From positions 19,792 through 83,791 of the forward strand of contig JAJQIB010000014.1 in NCBI GenBank assembly GCA_021199375.1: DNA of 64,000 bases. Direction: 5' to 3'. This document shows positions 35,704-45,089 of this stretch, one piece after another. The notes below the pieces were generated by a model, which saw only the letters and a list, made by a program, of their open reading frames with translations, did not search any database and was not told the origin of the DNA. A program made the position numbers and the translations under genes. Position 1 is the stretch's first letter; each line of letters begins with the position of its first letter. The stretch is from Ruminococcus sp. GTDB taxonomy: Bacteria; Bacillota; Clostridia; Oscillospirales; Ruminococcaceae.

Positions 35704-37953
35704 ATGATTATCAAAATCCAAAAGCGTGACGGCAGAAAGGTTACGTTTAATATCGAAAAGATAGCTAACGCTATTTACAAAGCAGCTGAATCTGTTGGTG
35801 GCTCTAACTATGAGGAGGCGCTTGAGCTTGCTGGTAAGGTAGCAGATTTATTGATGGAGAAAAATCTCACCTATCCGACTGTTGAGCAGATTCAGGATTG
35901 CGTTGAAAAGGTGCTTATTGAAGAGGGTCATGCGGCAACTGCTAAGTCCTATATCCTGTATCGTAATGACAGAACACGCGCCAGAGAGATGAATACCCGT
36001 CTTATGAAGGTGTATGAAGATCTCACCTTTAAATCTGCTAAGGATAATGACCTAAAGCGTGAGAATGCGAACATTGATGGTGACACCGCTATGGGTACCA
36101 TGCTAAAATACGGTTCGGTCGGTGCTAAGGAATTTTATGAGATGTATGTGTTAGATCCTAGGCACGCCAAGGCTCATTCTGAGGGATTCATCCACATTCA
36201 CGACCTTGATTTCTATACTCTTACTACCACCTGCACTCAAATAGATTTAACAAAGCTCTTTAACAAGGGATTTTCGACTGGTCATGGCTTTTTAAGAACA
36301 CCTAACGATATTTCCAGCTATGCGGCACTTGCCTGCATTGCTATTCAGTCGAATCAGAACGACCAGCACGGCGGACAGTCGATTCCTAAGTTTGATTACG
36401 ACATGGCGGAGGGTGTTAAAAAGACATTTGCTCACCGTTATAGAGAAAATGTACATCGCTCGCTTGCTCTTCTTGCAAATCTTTCTGACTCTCGTGAAAT
36501 TGTCAAGAAGATTTCAGATAAGATTGAAAAGGATCTAGGCATTGTACCAACGCTTGCTAATGATAACGGATACGCTGAGGCTGAGCACGAGTATCTTCTT
36601 GCTTTTACAGACGAAAAGACTGCAAATAAGATTCAATCCTTTGCTTATAATACATCATTAAAGGAAACGGACAGAGCTACTTATCAAGCTATGGAGGCTT
36701 TAATCCATAACCTTAATACCATGAACTCACGTGCAGGTGCACAAACACCGTTTTCCTCTATTAATTACGGAACTGATACAAGCATTGAGGGCAGAATGGT
36801 TATTAAGAACGTACTTTTAGCTGAGGAAGCCGGACTTGGTAACGGTGAAACTCCTATTTTCCCGATACATATTTTTAAGGTCAAGGATGGCGTTAACTAT
36901 AATCCTACAGATCCTAATTACGACCTCTTCAAGCTTGCTATACGTGTTTCCGCAAAGCGTCTATTCCCGAATTTCTCGTTCATTGACGCACCCTTTAACC
37001 TACAGTATTATAAAGCGGGAAATCCTGATACCGAGATTGCTTATATGGGATGCCGTACACGTGTAATAGGAAATGTATATGATCCCAGTCGTGAGATAGT
37101 TACTGGAAGAGGTAATTTGTCATTTACCACAATTAACCTTCCTCGTCTTGGTATTCTTGCTGATAGAAACATTGGAGCATTTTTTGATAGCTTAGATGAG
37201 TATATGGATCTTTGCATTGAGCAGCTTATGCATCGTCTTAAGATTCAAAGCGAAAAGAAGGTTAAGAATTTCCCGTTCCTTATGGGTCAGGGTATATGGC
37301 TTGACAGTGAAAAGCTTTCGGCAAATGATACTGTAGCCGAGGTGTTAAAGCACGGAACACTTTCGGTTGGATTTATCGGACTTGCCGAGTGCTTGGTTGC
37401 CTTAACAGGTAAGCATCATGGTGAGTCAGAGGAGTCACGTAAGCTTGGACTTGAAATAATCACTCACATGAGAGAGCGTATGGATGAGGAATCAAAGCGC
37501 ACAGGACTCAACTTCTCACTTCTTGCAACTCCTGCTGAAGGACTTTCAGGTCGTTTTGTAAAGATTGATGCCGAGAGGTTTGGCAAGATAAAGGGCATTA
37601 CCGATAGAGAGTACTACACTAACTCCTTCCATGTTCCTGTATATTATCCAATCGGTGCGTATGAAAAGATCAAGATAGAAGCGCCATATCATGCACTTAC
37701 TAATGCAGGACATATCAGCTATATCGAGCTTGACGGAGATCCGCTTGAGAATTTGTCGGCATTTGAGAAGGTCGTACGCTTTATGAAGGAGCAGGGAATA
37801 GGCTACGGTTCTATCAATCATCCTGTAGACCGTGATCCAGTTTGTGGTTACACAGGCATAATAGGCGATAAGTGCCCTAAGTGCGGTAGAAGTGAGGCAG
37901 AGCATACAAGAGTAGCTCACGAGCGTATGAAGAGAATAAAGTGCTGTGACTGA
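35704..37953 (+). CDS. nrdD: Anaerobic ribonucleoside-triphosphate reductase (class III)
   Basis: 749 residues. It reduces NTPs to dNTPs with a glycyl radical, formed by NrdG. The ATP-cone occupies residues 1-95 (KIQKRDGRKVTFNIEKI). The catalytic core contains DLDFYTLTTTCTQID and SINYGTDTS. The C-terminus carries CGYTGIIGD (glycyl radical region) and a zinc site formed by CGY, CPKCG and the terminal CC. Strong AAGGAG precedes ATG 35704. Essential for DNA synthesis in an anaerobe. Followed 22 bases later by its activase. Confidence 0.96.
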   Translation: MIIKIQKRDGRKVTFNIEKIANAIYKAAESVGGSNYEEALELAGKVADLLMEKNLTYPTVEQIQDCVEKVLIEEGHAATAKSYILYRNDRTRAREMNTRLMKVYEDLTFKSAKDNDLKRENANIDGDTAMGTMLKYGSVGAKEFYEMYVLDPRHAKAHSEGFIHIHDLDFYTLTTTCTQIDLTKLFNKGFSTGHGFLRTPNDISSYAALACIAIQSNQNDQHGGQSIPKFDYDMAEGVKKTFAHRYRENVHRSLALLANLSDSREIVKKISDKIEKDLGIVPTLANDNGYAEAEHEYLLAFTDEKTANKIQSFAYNTSLKETDRATYQAMEALIHNLNTMNSRAGAQTPFSSINYGTDTSIEGRMVIKNVLLAEEAGLGNGETPIFPIHIFKVKDGVNYNPTDPNYDLFKLAIRVSAKRLFPNFSFIDAPFNLQYYKAGNPDTEIAYMGCRTRVIGNVYDPSREIVTGRGNLSFTTINLPRLGILADRNIGAFFDSLDEYMDLCIEQLMHRLKIQSEKKVKNFPFLMGQGIWLDSEKLSANDTVAEVLKHGTLSVGFIGLAECLVALTGKHHGESEESRKLGLEIITHMRERMDEESKRTGLNFSLLATPAEGLSGRFVKIDAERFGKIKGITDREYYTNSFHVPVYYPIGAYEKIKIEAPYHALTNAGHISYIELDGDPLENLSAFEKVVRFMKEQGIGYGSINHPVDRDPVCGYTGIIGDKCPKCGRSEAEHTRVAHERMKRIKCCD

Positions 37954-37975
37954 TAAATAAGAAGGACTGATCCGC

Positions 37976-38518
37976 ATGGATTTAAGAATAGCGGGACTTG
38001 TGAGCGATTCAATTGTTGACGGTCCCGGAATGAGATACACGGTGTTTGTTCAGGGCTGTCCGCATCACTGTGAGGGCTGTCACAATCCTCAGACCTGGGA
38101 CTTTGATTCAGGACGACTTGAGAGCATTGACACTATCTATAACGAGATAGTAAGCAATCCTTTGCTTGATGGTGTGACCTTTTCAGGTGGCGAGCCCTTT
38201 TGCAAATGTCATGAGCTTGCGGCATTGTCGGATAAGCTAATAGCGTTTGACGGCTTTAAGCTAAACCTTATGGCATATACGGGGTATGAGCTTGAATATC
38301 TCTTGACTCATTCAACGGATGATAATGGTTATATGAAGCTGCTTGAGCGACTTGATTATCTAGTTGATGGCAGGTTTATTCTATCACAAAAAAGCTATGA
38401 GCTTAAGTTTAAAGGCAGTGCCAATCAGCGCTTTATCGATGTGAAAAGGACGCTCGCACAAGGTGAGGTGGTTCTTTATGAGGACCCGTGGGAGACAATT
38501 GATATTAAATTAGTATGA
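37976..38518 (+). CDS. nrdG: Anaerobic ribonucleotide reductase-activating protein
   Basis: 180 residues, radical SAM. CPHHCEGCHNPQTW carries the CxxxCxxC cluster site, with VDGPGMRY before it and FSGGEPF for SAM binding. It installs the glycyl radical on NrdD. AAGGA precedes ATG 37976. Co-transcribed with nrdD, and followed by a terminator. Confidence 0.95.
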   Translation: MDLRIAGLVSDSIVDGPGMRYTVFVQGCPHHCEGCHNPQTWDFDSGRLESIDTIYNEIVSNPLLDGVTFSGGEPFCKCHELAALSDKLIAFDGFKLNLMAYTGYELEYLLTHSTDDNGYMKLLERLDYLVDGRFILSQKSYELKFKGSANQRFIDVKRTLAQGEVVLYEDPWETIDIKLV

Positions 38519-38523
38519 ATTTG

Positions 38524-38554
38524 CAAAAACCGTCTTGTATATGGGCGGTTTTTG
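38524..38554 (+). terminator. Intrinsic terminator of nrdDG
   Basis: CAAAAACCGTC (38524-38534) pairs with GGCGGTTTTTG (38544-38554) with one G-U pair; the 3' arm supplies the T run. It overlaps the next promoter. Confidence 0.72.
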
Positions 38555-38563
38555 TGCTATAAT
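38535..38563 (+). promoter_or_regulatory. Promoter of the methionine synthase genes
   Basis: -35 TTGTAT (38535-38540), 17-bp spacer, -10 TATAAT (38558-38563). The -35 lies in the loop of the preceding terminator. Confidence 0.68.
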
Positions 38564-38610
38564 AAATATGGCGAAATGCTATGATTTAAAAAATCAAGTG
38601 TGGTGATTCT

Positions 38611-39282
38611 ATGTCTGAAAGGGTTAAAATTGATGTAAATGAAGCGATTCGATATATGGGCTATCGAGATAAGCCTTCAGATGTTGAGATGACTCTTATT
38701 AAAGACTGCTGTGAGCTTTTAGAGAGTGAGATAACTCCCAGATATGTATATCGAGTGTTTGATATTGAGCCTACAGCAGATGGTGTAAGGCTTGTTGGTT
38801 CATCACTTGTTTTTAAGGGTAAGGATATAGTAGATCATCTTGAGGGATGTGAAAAATGTGTGCTGCTTTGTGTCACCGCTTCTGCTAGGGCGGATGAGAT
38901 TATTCGATTGAAGGAAACGCAGGATATGGCACAGGGGTATATGACCGACTGCTTAGCTAGTGCGGCTGTTGAATCAATCTGTAACGACCTAGAGGCGGAG
39001 CTTGCAAAAAAGCTTTCGGGATGGTATTTTACATGGCGATTTTCTCCTGGATACGGAGATTTTCCGCTTGATATTCAGCCTGATATAATCGAGATGCTAA
39101 ATGCAGGTAAACGAGCAGGTGTTAGCTGTACCGAATCTCTGCTTTTGGTGCCGAGAAAATCTGTCACGGCAGTAATTGGACTTTCAAGCAAGCCAATTGA
39201 GAATCAAAGAAGAGGCTGTGCAATATGCAGTATGTCGGATAAGTGTGAATTTAGAAAGAAGGGAACTCATTGTGGATTTTAA
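38611..39282 (+). CDS. Separate cobalamin methionine synthase reactivation-domain protein
   Basis: 223 residues. It corresponds to the C-terminal SAM-binding activation domain of full-length MetH, encoded here as its own gene. The signature RFSPGYGDFPLDIQP is clear (about residue 145). The last 25 residues hold four Cys in the pattern C-x2-C-x5-C-x8-C, absent from E. coli MetH and suggestive of an iron-sulfur or zinc site. It should help reduce and remethylate inactive cob(II)alamin on the MetH encoded just downstream, whose start overlaps by 11 bases. Confidence 0.85.
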   Translation: MSERVKIDVNEAIRYMGYRDKPSDVEMTLIKDCCELLESEITPRYVYRVFDIEPTADGVRLVGSSLVFKGKDIVDHLEGCEKCVLLCVTASARADEIIRLKETQDMAQGYMTDCLASAAVESICNDLEAELAKKLSGWYFTWRFSPGYGDFPLDIQPDIIEMLNAGKRAGVSCTESLLLVPRKSVTAVIGLSSKPIENQRRGCAICSMSDKCEFRKKGTHCGF

Positions 39283-41641
39283 AAAGCTATTAAATGAAAA
39301 GGAGTTTGTATTTTTAGATGGCGCTATGGGAACTATGCTTCAGGCGGCAGGACTTGAAGCAGGCGAGAATCCTGAGCTTTTAAATCTTACAAATCCTGAG
39401 CTTATTGAGGATATAAATTTTAAGTATATTGAGGCAGGCTCAGATATTTTTTATTGTAATACATTTGGAGCGAACAGAGCGAAGCTTGAAAATACGGGCT
39501 ATGGCGTGAGTGAGGTAATTAATGCCGCAGTTGATATAGCACATAAAGCAATAGCACGCTCATCTAAAAGGGTATACTGTGCACTTGATGTGGGTCCTAT
39601 AGGACAGCTTTTAGAGCCTAATGGTACTCTGTCGTTTGATGAGGCATATGATATCTTTAAAGAGATGATAATAGCTGGAAAAAACGCAGATATAATCGTT
39701 ATAGAAACCATGACGGATCTGCTTGAGGCTAAGGCGGCACTGCTTGCTGCTAAAGAAAACAGCGATCTTCCTGTTATAGTTACTATGACATTTGAGGAGA
39801 ATCTTCGTACCTTTACAGGATGCTGTATAGAGTCGATGGCAATGACCCTAGGCGGACTTGGAGCTGATGCTGTGGGTATAAACTGCTCGCTAGGTCCTAA
39901 GGAGCTTAAGCCTGCGGTCGAAAAGCTTTGTGGTTGCACCAATTTGCCGGTGGTTATTAAGCCAAATGCAGGCTTGCCCGATCCAATCACCAATGAGTAT
40001 AATGTAGATCCAGATGAATTTGCCCAGCTATTAAGAGAGATGATACCGCTTGGAATAAAGGTAGTAGGCGGATGCTGTGGTACGAGTCCTGAATACATTA
40101 AAGAGGTAATTAAGGCTTTTGAAGGAGAAGACTGCAAGGCAGTAGAAAAGAAGCTGCCGCCAATGGTATGCAGTGCAAACACGGCGGTGACGATAGACCA
40201 GCCGAGGATAATCGGTGAGAGAATAAATCCAACAGGTAAAAAGCGTTTTAAGCAGGCACTTAATGAGCATGACCTAGATTATATATGTGCGCAAGCAGCA
40301 GAACAGATCTCTGCGGGTGCCGAGATTTTAGATGTAAATGTCGGACTTCCAGGTATTGATGAAAAAGAGATGATGGTGAGTGCAATAAAGGCATTACAAG
40401 GAGTATGCTCAACACCGCTTCAGATAGATTCATCCATCCCTGAGGTGCTTGATGCGGCTCTTAGGGTTTATAACGGCAAACCGATAGTAAACTCGGTAAA
40501 TGGCGAGGAAAAGTCGCTTAATGCTATACTTCCTCTCGTGAAAAAATACGGTGCTGCCGTGGTAGGACTTTGCCTAGATGAAAAGGGAATACCAAAGACT
40601 GTAGAGGGAAGAGTAGAGATTGCTGAGAAGATATGCAAACGAGCTGATGAGTACGGAATTCCTCGCAGTGATATTTGTATAGACTGTCTGACGCTTACTT
40701 GTTCTGCTGAGCAGGAGGCGGCAATGCAGACGATTGAGGCTCTTCGCATTTGCAAGCAAAAGCTCGGCGTGCGCACAGTACTGGGAGTTTCAAACATCAG
40801 CTTTGGACTGCCGGCACGAGAGATTGTAAACCGCACCTTTTTAACCATGGCACTAACTAACGGCTTAGATTTGCCGATTATGAATCCCAATATTGAATCT
40901 ATGACTTCGGCTGTTAGGGCTTATAGACTGCTTGCAAACATTGATAAGAATGCTACGGAGTTTATAGAAAGCTACGGCACAGAGCCTTCAAGTACGCCAA
41001 AGCCTGCACAAGCAACAGGTGAAGTAACGCTTGAGTATGCTATGGAGCATGGACTAAAGGGCGAGGCGGCATCTATCACATCGAATCTGCTTGAGAGTCG
41101 TGATGCTATGGAGATTGTCAATGAAATTCTTATTCCACAGCTAGATCGCACCGGAGTTTTGTTTGAGCAGGGAAAAATCTTTTTGCCGCAGCTGATACTA
41201 ACGGCAGGAGTAGCGCAGTCATGCTTCGAGGTCATAAAGCAGCATCTTGCTAAAAACGGACAAGCAGGGGAGTCACGTGGTACCATTGTGCTTTGTACGG
41301 TAAAGGGTGATATTCACGATATTGGCAAGAATATAGTTAAGGTTTTACTCGAAAATTATGGCTATACGGTAATAGATCTTGGCAAGGATGTAGATCCTAT
41401 GAGGGTTGTCGAGGCTGCTAAACAGTATGATGTAAAGCTTGTCGGATTAAGCGCACTTATGACGACTACTCTAAAGGGTATGGAGGAAACGATAAAGCTT
41501 TTAAGACAGCATCATGAGTGCAAGATAATGGTAGGCGGTGCAGTGCTTACACCTGAATATGCAGAAAAAATCGGAGCAGATTACTACTCAAAGGATGCAA
41601 AGCAATCCTGTGATATCGCAAGAGAGGTTTTTGGAAGGTAG
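39272..41641 (+). CDS. metH: Cobalamin-dependent methionine synthase without activation domain
   Basis: 789 residues against about 1200 for E. coli MetH; the missing part is the upstream gene. It transfers methyl from methyltetrahydrofolate to homocysteine. The homocysteine domain (1-290) has NCSLGP and GGCCGTSP zinc-ligand Cys. The pterin domain (about 310-560) begins IIGERINPTGKKRF. A cap and the B12 domain (about 600-789) follow, with DIHDIGKNIV, whose His is the lower cobalt ligand. The start is GTG 39272, with AAGGGA upstream; a longer frame lies wholly inside the previous gene. No methylenetetrahydrofolate reductase or B12 riboswitch is seen nearby. Confidence 0.94.
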   Translation: MDFKKLLNEKEFVFLDGAMGTMLQAAGLEAGENPELLNLTNPELIEDINFKYIEAGSDIFYCNTFGANRAKLENTGYGVSEVINAAVDIAHKAIARSSKRVYCALDVGPIGQLLEPNGTLSFDEAYDIFKEMIIAGKNADIIVIETMTDLLEAKAALLAAKENSDLPVIVTMTFEENLRTFTGCCIESMAMTLGGLGADAVGINCSLGPKELKPAVEKLCGCTNLPVVIKPNAGLPDPITNEYNVDPDEFAQLLREMIPLGIKVVGGCCGTSPEYIKEVIKAFEGEDCKAVEKKLPPMVCSANTAVTIDQPRIIGERINPTGKKRFKQALNEHDLDYICAQAAEQISAGAEILDVNVGLPGIDEKEMMVSAIKALQGVCSTPLQIDSSIPEVLDAALRVYNGKPIVNSVNGEEKSLNAILPLVKKYGAAVVGLCLDEKGIPKTVEGRVEIAEKICKRADEYGIPRSDICIDCLTLTCSAEQEAAMQTIEALRICKQKLGVRTVLGVSNISFGLPAREIVNRTFLTMALTNGLDLPIMNPNIESMTSAVRAYRLLANIDKNATEFIESYGTEPSSTPKPAQATGEVTLEYAMEHGLKGEAASITSNLLESRDAMEIVNEILIPQLDRTGVLFEQGKIFLPQLILTAGVAQSCFEVIKQHLAKNGQAGESRGTIVLCTVKGDIHDIGKNIVKVLLENYGYTVIDLGKDVDPMRVVEAAKQYDVKLVGLSALMTTTLKGMEETIKLLRQHHECKIMVGGAVLTPEYAEKIGADYYSKDAKQSCDIAREVFGR

Positions 41642-41662
41642 CTTGTAACTGTACAAAAAATC

Positions 41663-41688
41663 GGACTGTCACATTTGTGTGGCAGTCC
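41663..41688. terminator. Bidirectional terminator between metH and a small secreted gene
   Basis: GGACTGTCACA (41663-41673) pairs with TGTGGCAGTCC (41678-41688) with one G-U pair. The minus strand has a T6 run just after the stem. Confidence 0.78.
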
Positions 41689-41694
41689 CTTACA

Positions 41695-41931
41695 TTATTT
41701 AAGTATTCTTTTAATAAGCTCGACAATTCCAAGCGAATATGTGATTTCATCATCATCTGAATCGCTTGTGACAGAGCCTTTATCTGCGGCAACAGAGCTT
41801 GCAAACTGAGGAAAGAGAAAGATTTGATGGGTAAGCTGTGAATTATCCGCCCAAGCACCTGATGCGCTTAATAATATAGCCGCTGCGAGTCCTGTGCATA
41901 GTGAGATTTTTAGCTTTGAGAATTTGTTCAT
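41695..41931 (-). CDS. Small secreted protein, unknown function
   Basis: 78 residues. A clear signal peptide (NKFSKLK, hydrophobic core, ASGAWA cleavage near residue 29) leaves a mature peptide of about 50 residues with an Asp-rich middle (DSDDDE) and a helical end, ELIKRILK. AAGGAG precedes ATG 41931. It has its own promoter (41948-41976) and terminator, so it is probably real. No Cys or leader-peptidase Gly-Gly motif is seen, so a bacteriocin or pheromone role is not supported. Confidence 0.68.
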   Translation of the reverse strand: MNKFSKLKISLCTGLAAAILLSASGAWADNSQLTHQIFLFPQFASSVAADKGSVTSDSDDDEITYSLGIVELIKRILK

Positions 41932-41947
41932 ACCTGTAGTACTCCTT

Positions 41948-41976
41948 TATTATTTGTTAAGCTTAGTATTGTCAAA
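41948..41976 (-). promoter_or_regulatory. Promoter of the small secreted protein
   Basis: On the minus strand: TTGACA (41971-41976), 17-bp spacer, TAATAA (41948-41953). Confidence 0.68.
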
Positions 41977-42038
41977 AATGTTGTAAATATTCGGTTGTCT
42001 ATAAATATTTTTCATCCGTGGAATTTAAAATCTTACAC

Positions 42039-42067
42039 TTGACATCAGGTGAATTAAATAGTATAAT
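42039..42067 (+). promoter_or_regulatory. Consensus sigma-A promoter
   Basis: TTGACA (42039-42044), 17-bp spacer, TATAAT (42062-42067), 44 bp before the start at 42112. Confidence 0.92.
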
Positions 42068-42111
42068 AGTACTATAGATTTAAAGAAAGTTTGATACAAA
42101 GGGCTGATTGA

Positions 42112-43332
42112 ATGAAAATAAAGCAATGCACTGCGGCTCTTTTCGCAGTGATTTTAAGCTTTAGCTCAGTGACGGCTTTTGCCGATTACGATGCTAGTAC
42201 AAGCTACACAACAGATACACAAGAGACAGAGTATGATACATATTCTGATAGCACGACCTATCTATATGATTTATCTTCTGATGATTCTGAAAGCTATGAT
42301 CCAGCAACAATATCAGTCGATATTGGCAAAATTGAGGATAATAGATTTACAGCACAGCTGCTGATAACGTCACCTAATCTTGTTACGGCGGCAGATCTTA
42401 CTATAAACTATGACGATGAGGTACTAGACCTTTTAAGTCAGCAGGTTAATGAATCAGCAGGAGGTACAGCCGTAGCTGCTGAAACCGAGGATGGTGTGCT
42501 TCAATACCAGTATGCTAATGCATATGGCTCCGATTGGGAGGAATCCTATCTCACTATGGAATTTGAGATAATAGATACCTCTGAGCGTTCGTCTGTAATT
42601 TACATTTCGGTAAATTCGCTTTTAGACGATTCACAAAACGAGCTTACATACCGCTCAGATGGCTCAATTGTACAGATTGCAGGAGCGGTTGAGGTTGACG
42701 CTGCTGGCGATGCTTCAATGTATACCGAGCTCAAGGTTACGAAGTCAGAAACAGCATACTTATTCGAATCACTTGGAATCTATGATGCTGCAAGCGTAAC
42801 CATAGAGGACGGTGAGTACGCAACGGCGGATGAAACCTCAATTACTACACTTTCATCAGGAATTACAAACGTGATGGTTGAGTTTAACGATGGTACAGTC
42901 GGATATTACAGATTGGTAATCTCTGAGCCGGAAACGCAAAGCGAGGAATACGTTGAAGCAGCAGTAACTATCGATGAGGATGGTGATATTACCAAGACCG
43001 AATCAAACAGCTCACAAAGAAAAAAATATCTTATAATCTATCTGTTGGTAATTGCGGCAGTGATAGCGATTATAATTGAGTTTTTCTATTTCTTCGGTAA
43101 TCCATATGCTAAGACGGCAAGGCTTTTAAAGGAGCGCAGATCTAAGCTAAACAATGATGAGCCAAATGCATTCGACGACGATATGTTTCCTGAGCGTCAG
43201 ACATATGATGAGGAGGACGATGACTATTCTGACTTGCTCGAACGCAAGGTCGAAGCACAAGATAATAATAGTAATCAGAAATCTCAAGAAGAGCCGCTAG
43301 ATTATCAATCAAATGATAATGACGCTCAATAA
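42112..43332 (+). CDS. Membrane-anchored cohesin-like surface protein
   Basis: 406 residues. After a signal peptide and a Tyr/Ser/Thr/Asp-rich stretch, residues 65-190 look like a cohesin-type beta-sandwich (TISVDIG..., AADLTINYDDEVLDLL, YLTMEFEI). A second beta domain (about 195-285) follows. A transmembrane helix (about 305-328, YLIIYLLVIAAVIAIIIEF) and a long acidic cytoplasmic tail end the protein. The cohesin assignment is by pattern and moderate. It lies next to a wall-anchored cohesin-like protein and a dockerin protein, which supports the idea of a surface docking system. Confidence 0.62.
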   Translation: MKIKQCTAALFAVILSFSSVTAFADYDASTSYTTDTQETEYDTYSDSTTYLYDLSSDDSESYDPATISVDIGKIEDNRFTAQLLITSPNLVTAADLTINYDDEVLDLLSQQVNESAGGTAVAAETEDGVLQYQYANAYGSDWEESYLTMEFEIIDTSERSSVIYISVNSLLDDSQNELTYRSDGSIVQIAGAVEVDAAGDASMYTELKVTKSETAYLFESLGIYDAASVTIEDGEYATADETSITTLSSGITNVMVEFNDGTVGYYRLVISEPETQSEEYVEAAVTIDEDGDITKTESNSSQRKKYLIIYLLVIAAVIAIIIEFFYFFGNPYAKTARLLKERRSKLNNDEPNAFDDDMFPERQTYDEEDDDYSDLLERKVEAQDNNSNQKSQEEPLDYQSNDNDAQ

Positions 43333-43351
43333 GCTGTGTGATATAAAAAGT

Positions 43352-43379
43352 AAAGGCGTGGAAAATTTTCCACGCCTTT
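43352..43379. terminator. Bidirectional intrinsic terminator
   Basis: AAAGGCGTGGAAAA (43352-43365) and TTTTCCACGCCTTT (43366-43379) form a long perfect palindrome between convergent genes. Confidence 0.92.
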
Positions 43380-43391
43380 TTGCTATGCTTA

Positions 43392-44888
43392 TTAGCTCTT
43401 TTTCTTTATTAGAGAGTAGGTAGAGCAGAATATCTGAGCTAGACAAAGCGCTATTACTACGCCGCTTACGCAAGCGCCTGCGCTAATTCCGGTGTTGGGA
43501 TTATCGCTAGCCTGTGCTGCTGCGGATTCGACAGCGCTTTCAACCTCATCGGCGGTTACGCTTGTATCTGATATTGTCACAGTCGACACAGTATCGTTAG
43601 CTGTAATCTCATCTTTAGAAGCATCAGCCGCATCTTCAAGCTCAGCTTTAAGCTCATACTCTTCATCCTCTGCTACTTCCTCACTAACGGTAGTTGTTTG
43701 AACTGCTTGCGTATCAGTTGTTGAAGCTTGAGTTGTTGTTATCTGTTCAGTTGTAGTTGTTGCTGCTGTTGTAGTTGTAGTTGTGGTGATTGCCACATTT
43801 TCTTCCACCGTCGTTTCAGCCTTCTGTGAACCGGATGAGCTGAAGCTTATTGAGTTGATAGAGAAGCTTGCGCCGTTTTTAACATAGTAGAGCTGAATCG
43901 CCATGGCTCCTGAAACGTCAGATAAGTCAACATTTTGAGCGGTCCATGTTGCTCCGCCGTTAGATACTGTAGCATTGTAAATTTTCCAGCCGCTTGATGT
44001 AAGCATTCCTATTCCGCCACTAGCATTTGAGCTGCATGAAACATCAACACTGATATCTACTAGTCCTTCAGAGCTAGTGTAGTCGCTCGGAGAGAATATG
44101 TATTGCAGAGCTTCCTCATTGTTGTAATCTCCGCCGCTTTGCTCATGAGTAAAGAGCACAGCTTTAGTTTCATCATTTGTAGTAGTCGTATCAGCTTCTG
44201 ATATATCGGTTTCGGTTGGAATTACTGTTTCGGGAAGCTCTGCGGTTGTAGTTGTTTGAGTAGTCTCGATTTTGGCTTCTGATTCAGTTTCATTTTCTTC
44301 CTCGACCTGAGCTTCTGTCACCTCTGTTGTAGTTTGTGTAGTAGTTGTTGTAGTAACAGTTTCACTCACCTTGCCGGAAGGACCTGATATTGTTAGAAGG
44401 TTTGTGTCATAGTCGGCATTTACAAAGTCCTCGCCGTCGGTGTAAACTAGCGTTTCAACGCTTGTTTCGAACGAAAGACTTCCTGTATATCCATCATTTA
44501 CGGTAAAGCTAAAATCAGCTAGCTGTGTATAATCGGTGACGTTTTCAGCATTGAGATTAGCTCCGACAAGCCTCACAACGCCATCCTCATATTCGTAGTT
44601 GGTTACAATGATAAAGCCATCATACGAGCTGTATTCGTTATCTGTTGGAATATTTAGTGTGAGTGCATCAGAATTGTAGTGAAAATCAATTGTGAATCCG
44701 CTTGCACCATTTCCGTCCGGTTCGTAGTTAAGTGACACATCAAAGCTTTCACCACTTGAAACTGAGCTTTTTTCGCACTCAATTGTGATTTTGTTTTTTT
44801 GCGCTGCATTAACTGTCGTCACTGCGGATGTCAAGGTTAGCAGTGCGACAGCGGCAGACAACGCTCTTTTGTGAAAACGCTTGTTCAT
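43392..44888 (-). CDS. Wall-anchored protein with one cohesin-like domain and a CBM-like domain
   Basis: 498 residues with signal peptide. Residues 30-170 read as a single cohesin: an ITIECEKSSVSSGESFDVSL strand pair, GFTIDFHYNSDALTL, LADFSFTVND, ending DTNLLTISG. A Thr/Glu-rich linker follows, then a beta-sandwich (about 245-355, LVDISVDVS, GWKIYNATVSNGGATW, IQLYYVKNG) like carbohydrate-binding modules. A second Thr linker leads to NPNTG, a hydrophobic helix and KKKS. One cohesin plus a sortase signal is the layout of ScaE-type anchoring scaffoldins in ruminococci. Partner dockerins are not defined; one dockerin protein is divergently encoded next door. Confidence 0.75.
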   Translation of the reverse strand: MNKRFHKRALSAAVALLTLTSAVTTVNAAQKNKITIECEKSSVSSGESFDVSLNYEPDGNGASGFTIDFHYNSDALTLNIPTDNEYSSYDGFIIVTNYEYEDGVVRLVGANLNAENVTDYTQLADFSFTVNDGYTGSLSFETSVETLVYTDGEDFVNADYDTNLLTISGPSGKVSETVTTTTTTQTTTEVTEAQVEEENETESEAKIETTQTTTTAELPETVIPTETDISEADTTTTNDETKAVLFTHEQSGGDYNNEEALQYIFSPSDYTSSEGLVDISVDVSCSSNASGGIGMLTSSGWKIYNATVSNGGATWTAQNVDLSDVSGAMAIQLYYVKNGASFSINSISFSSSGSQKAETTVEENVAITTTTTTTAATTTTEQITTTQASTTDTQAVQTTTVSEEVAEDEEYELKAELEDAADASKDEITANDTVSTVTISDTSVTADEVESAVESAAAQASDNPNTGISAGACVSGVVIALCLAQIFCSTYSLIKKKS

Positions 44889-45060
44889 AAGCCCTCAGTC
44901 CTCTCAGGAAAATTTAACTTTCATATATTTCTCTTTTTTTACACAAATCCGAAGGCAGTCAGCGTTTTCTGAGCCTATTCATAAAATGTACATCTTATCT
45001 GTAATTTTTTAGAAGTACAAAAAACGAACAGGTTACGCAAATATTACATTCGGTATTGGA

Positions 45061-45089
45061 ATTATACCACTTTTTCTTTTCTGCGTCAA
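45061..45089 (-). promoter_or_regulatory. Promoter of the wall-anchored cohesin-like gene
   Basis: On the minus strand: TTGACG (45084-45089), 17-bp spacer, TATAAT (45061-45066). Confidence 0.82.

Noticed and set aside
38519..38610. Cobalamin or SAM riboswitch before the methionine synthase genes
   Set aside because: The 92-bp gap is filled by a terminator and a promoter, too little for a riboswitch, and no B12 box is visible.
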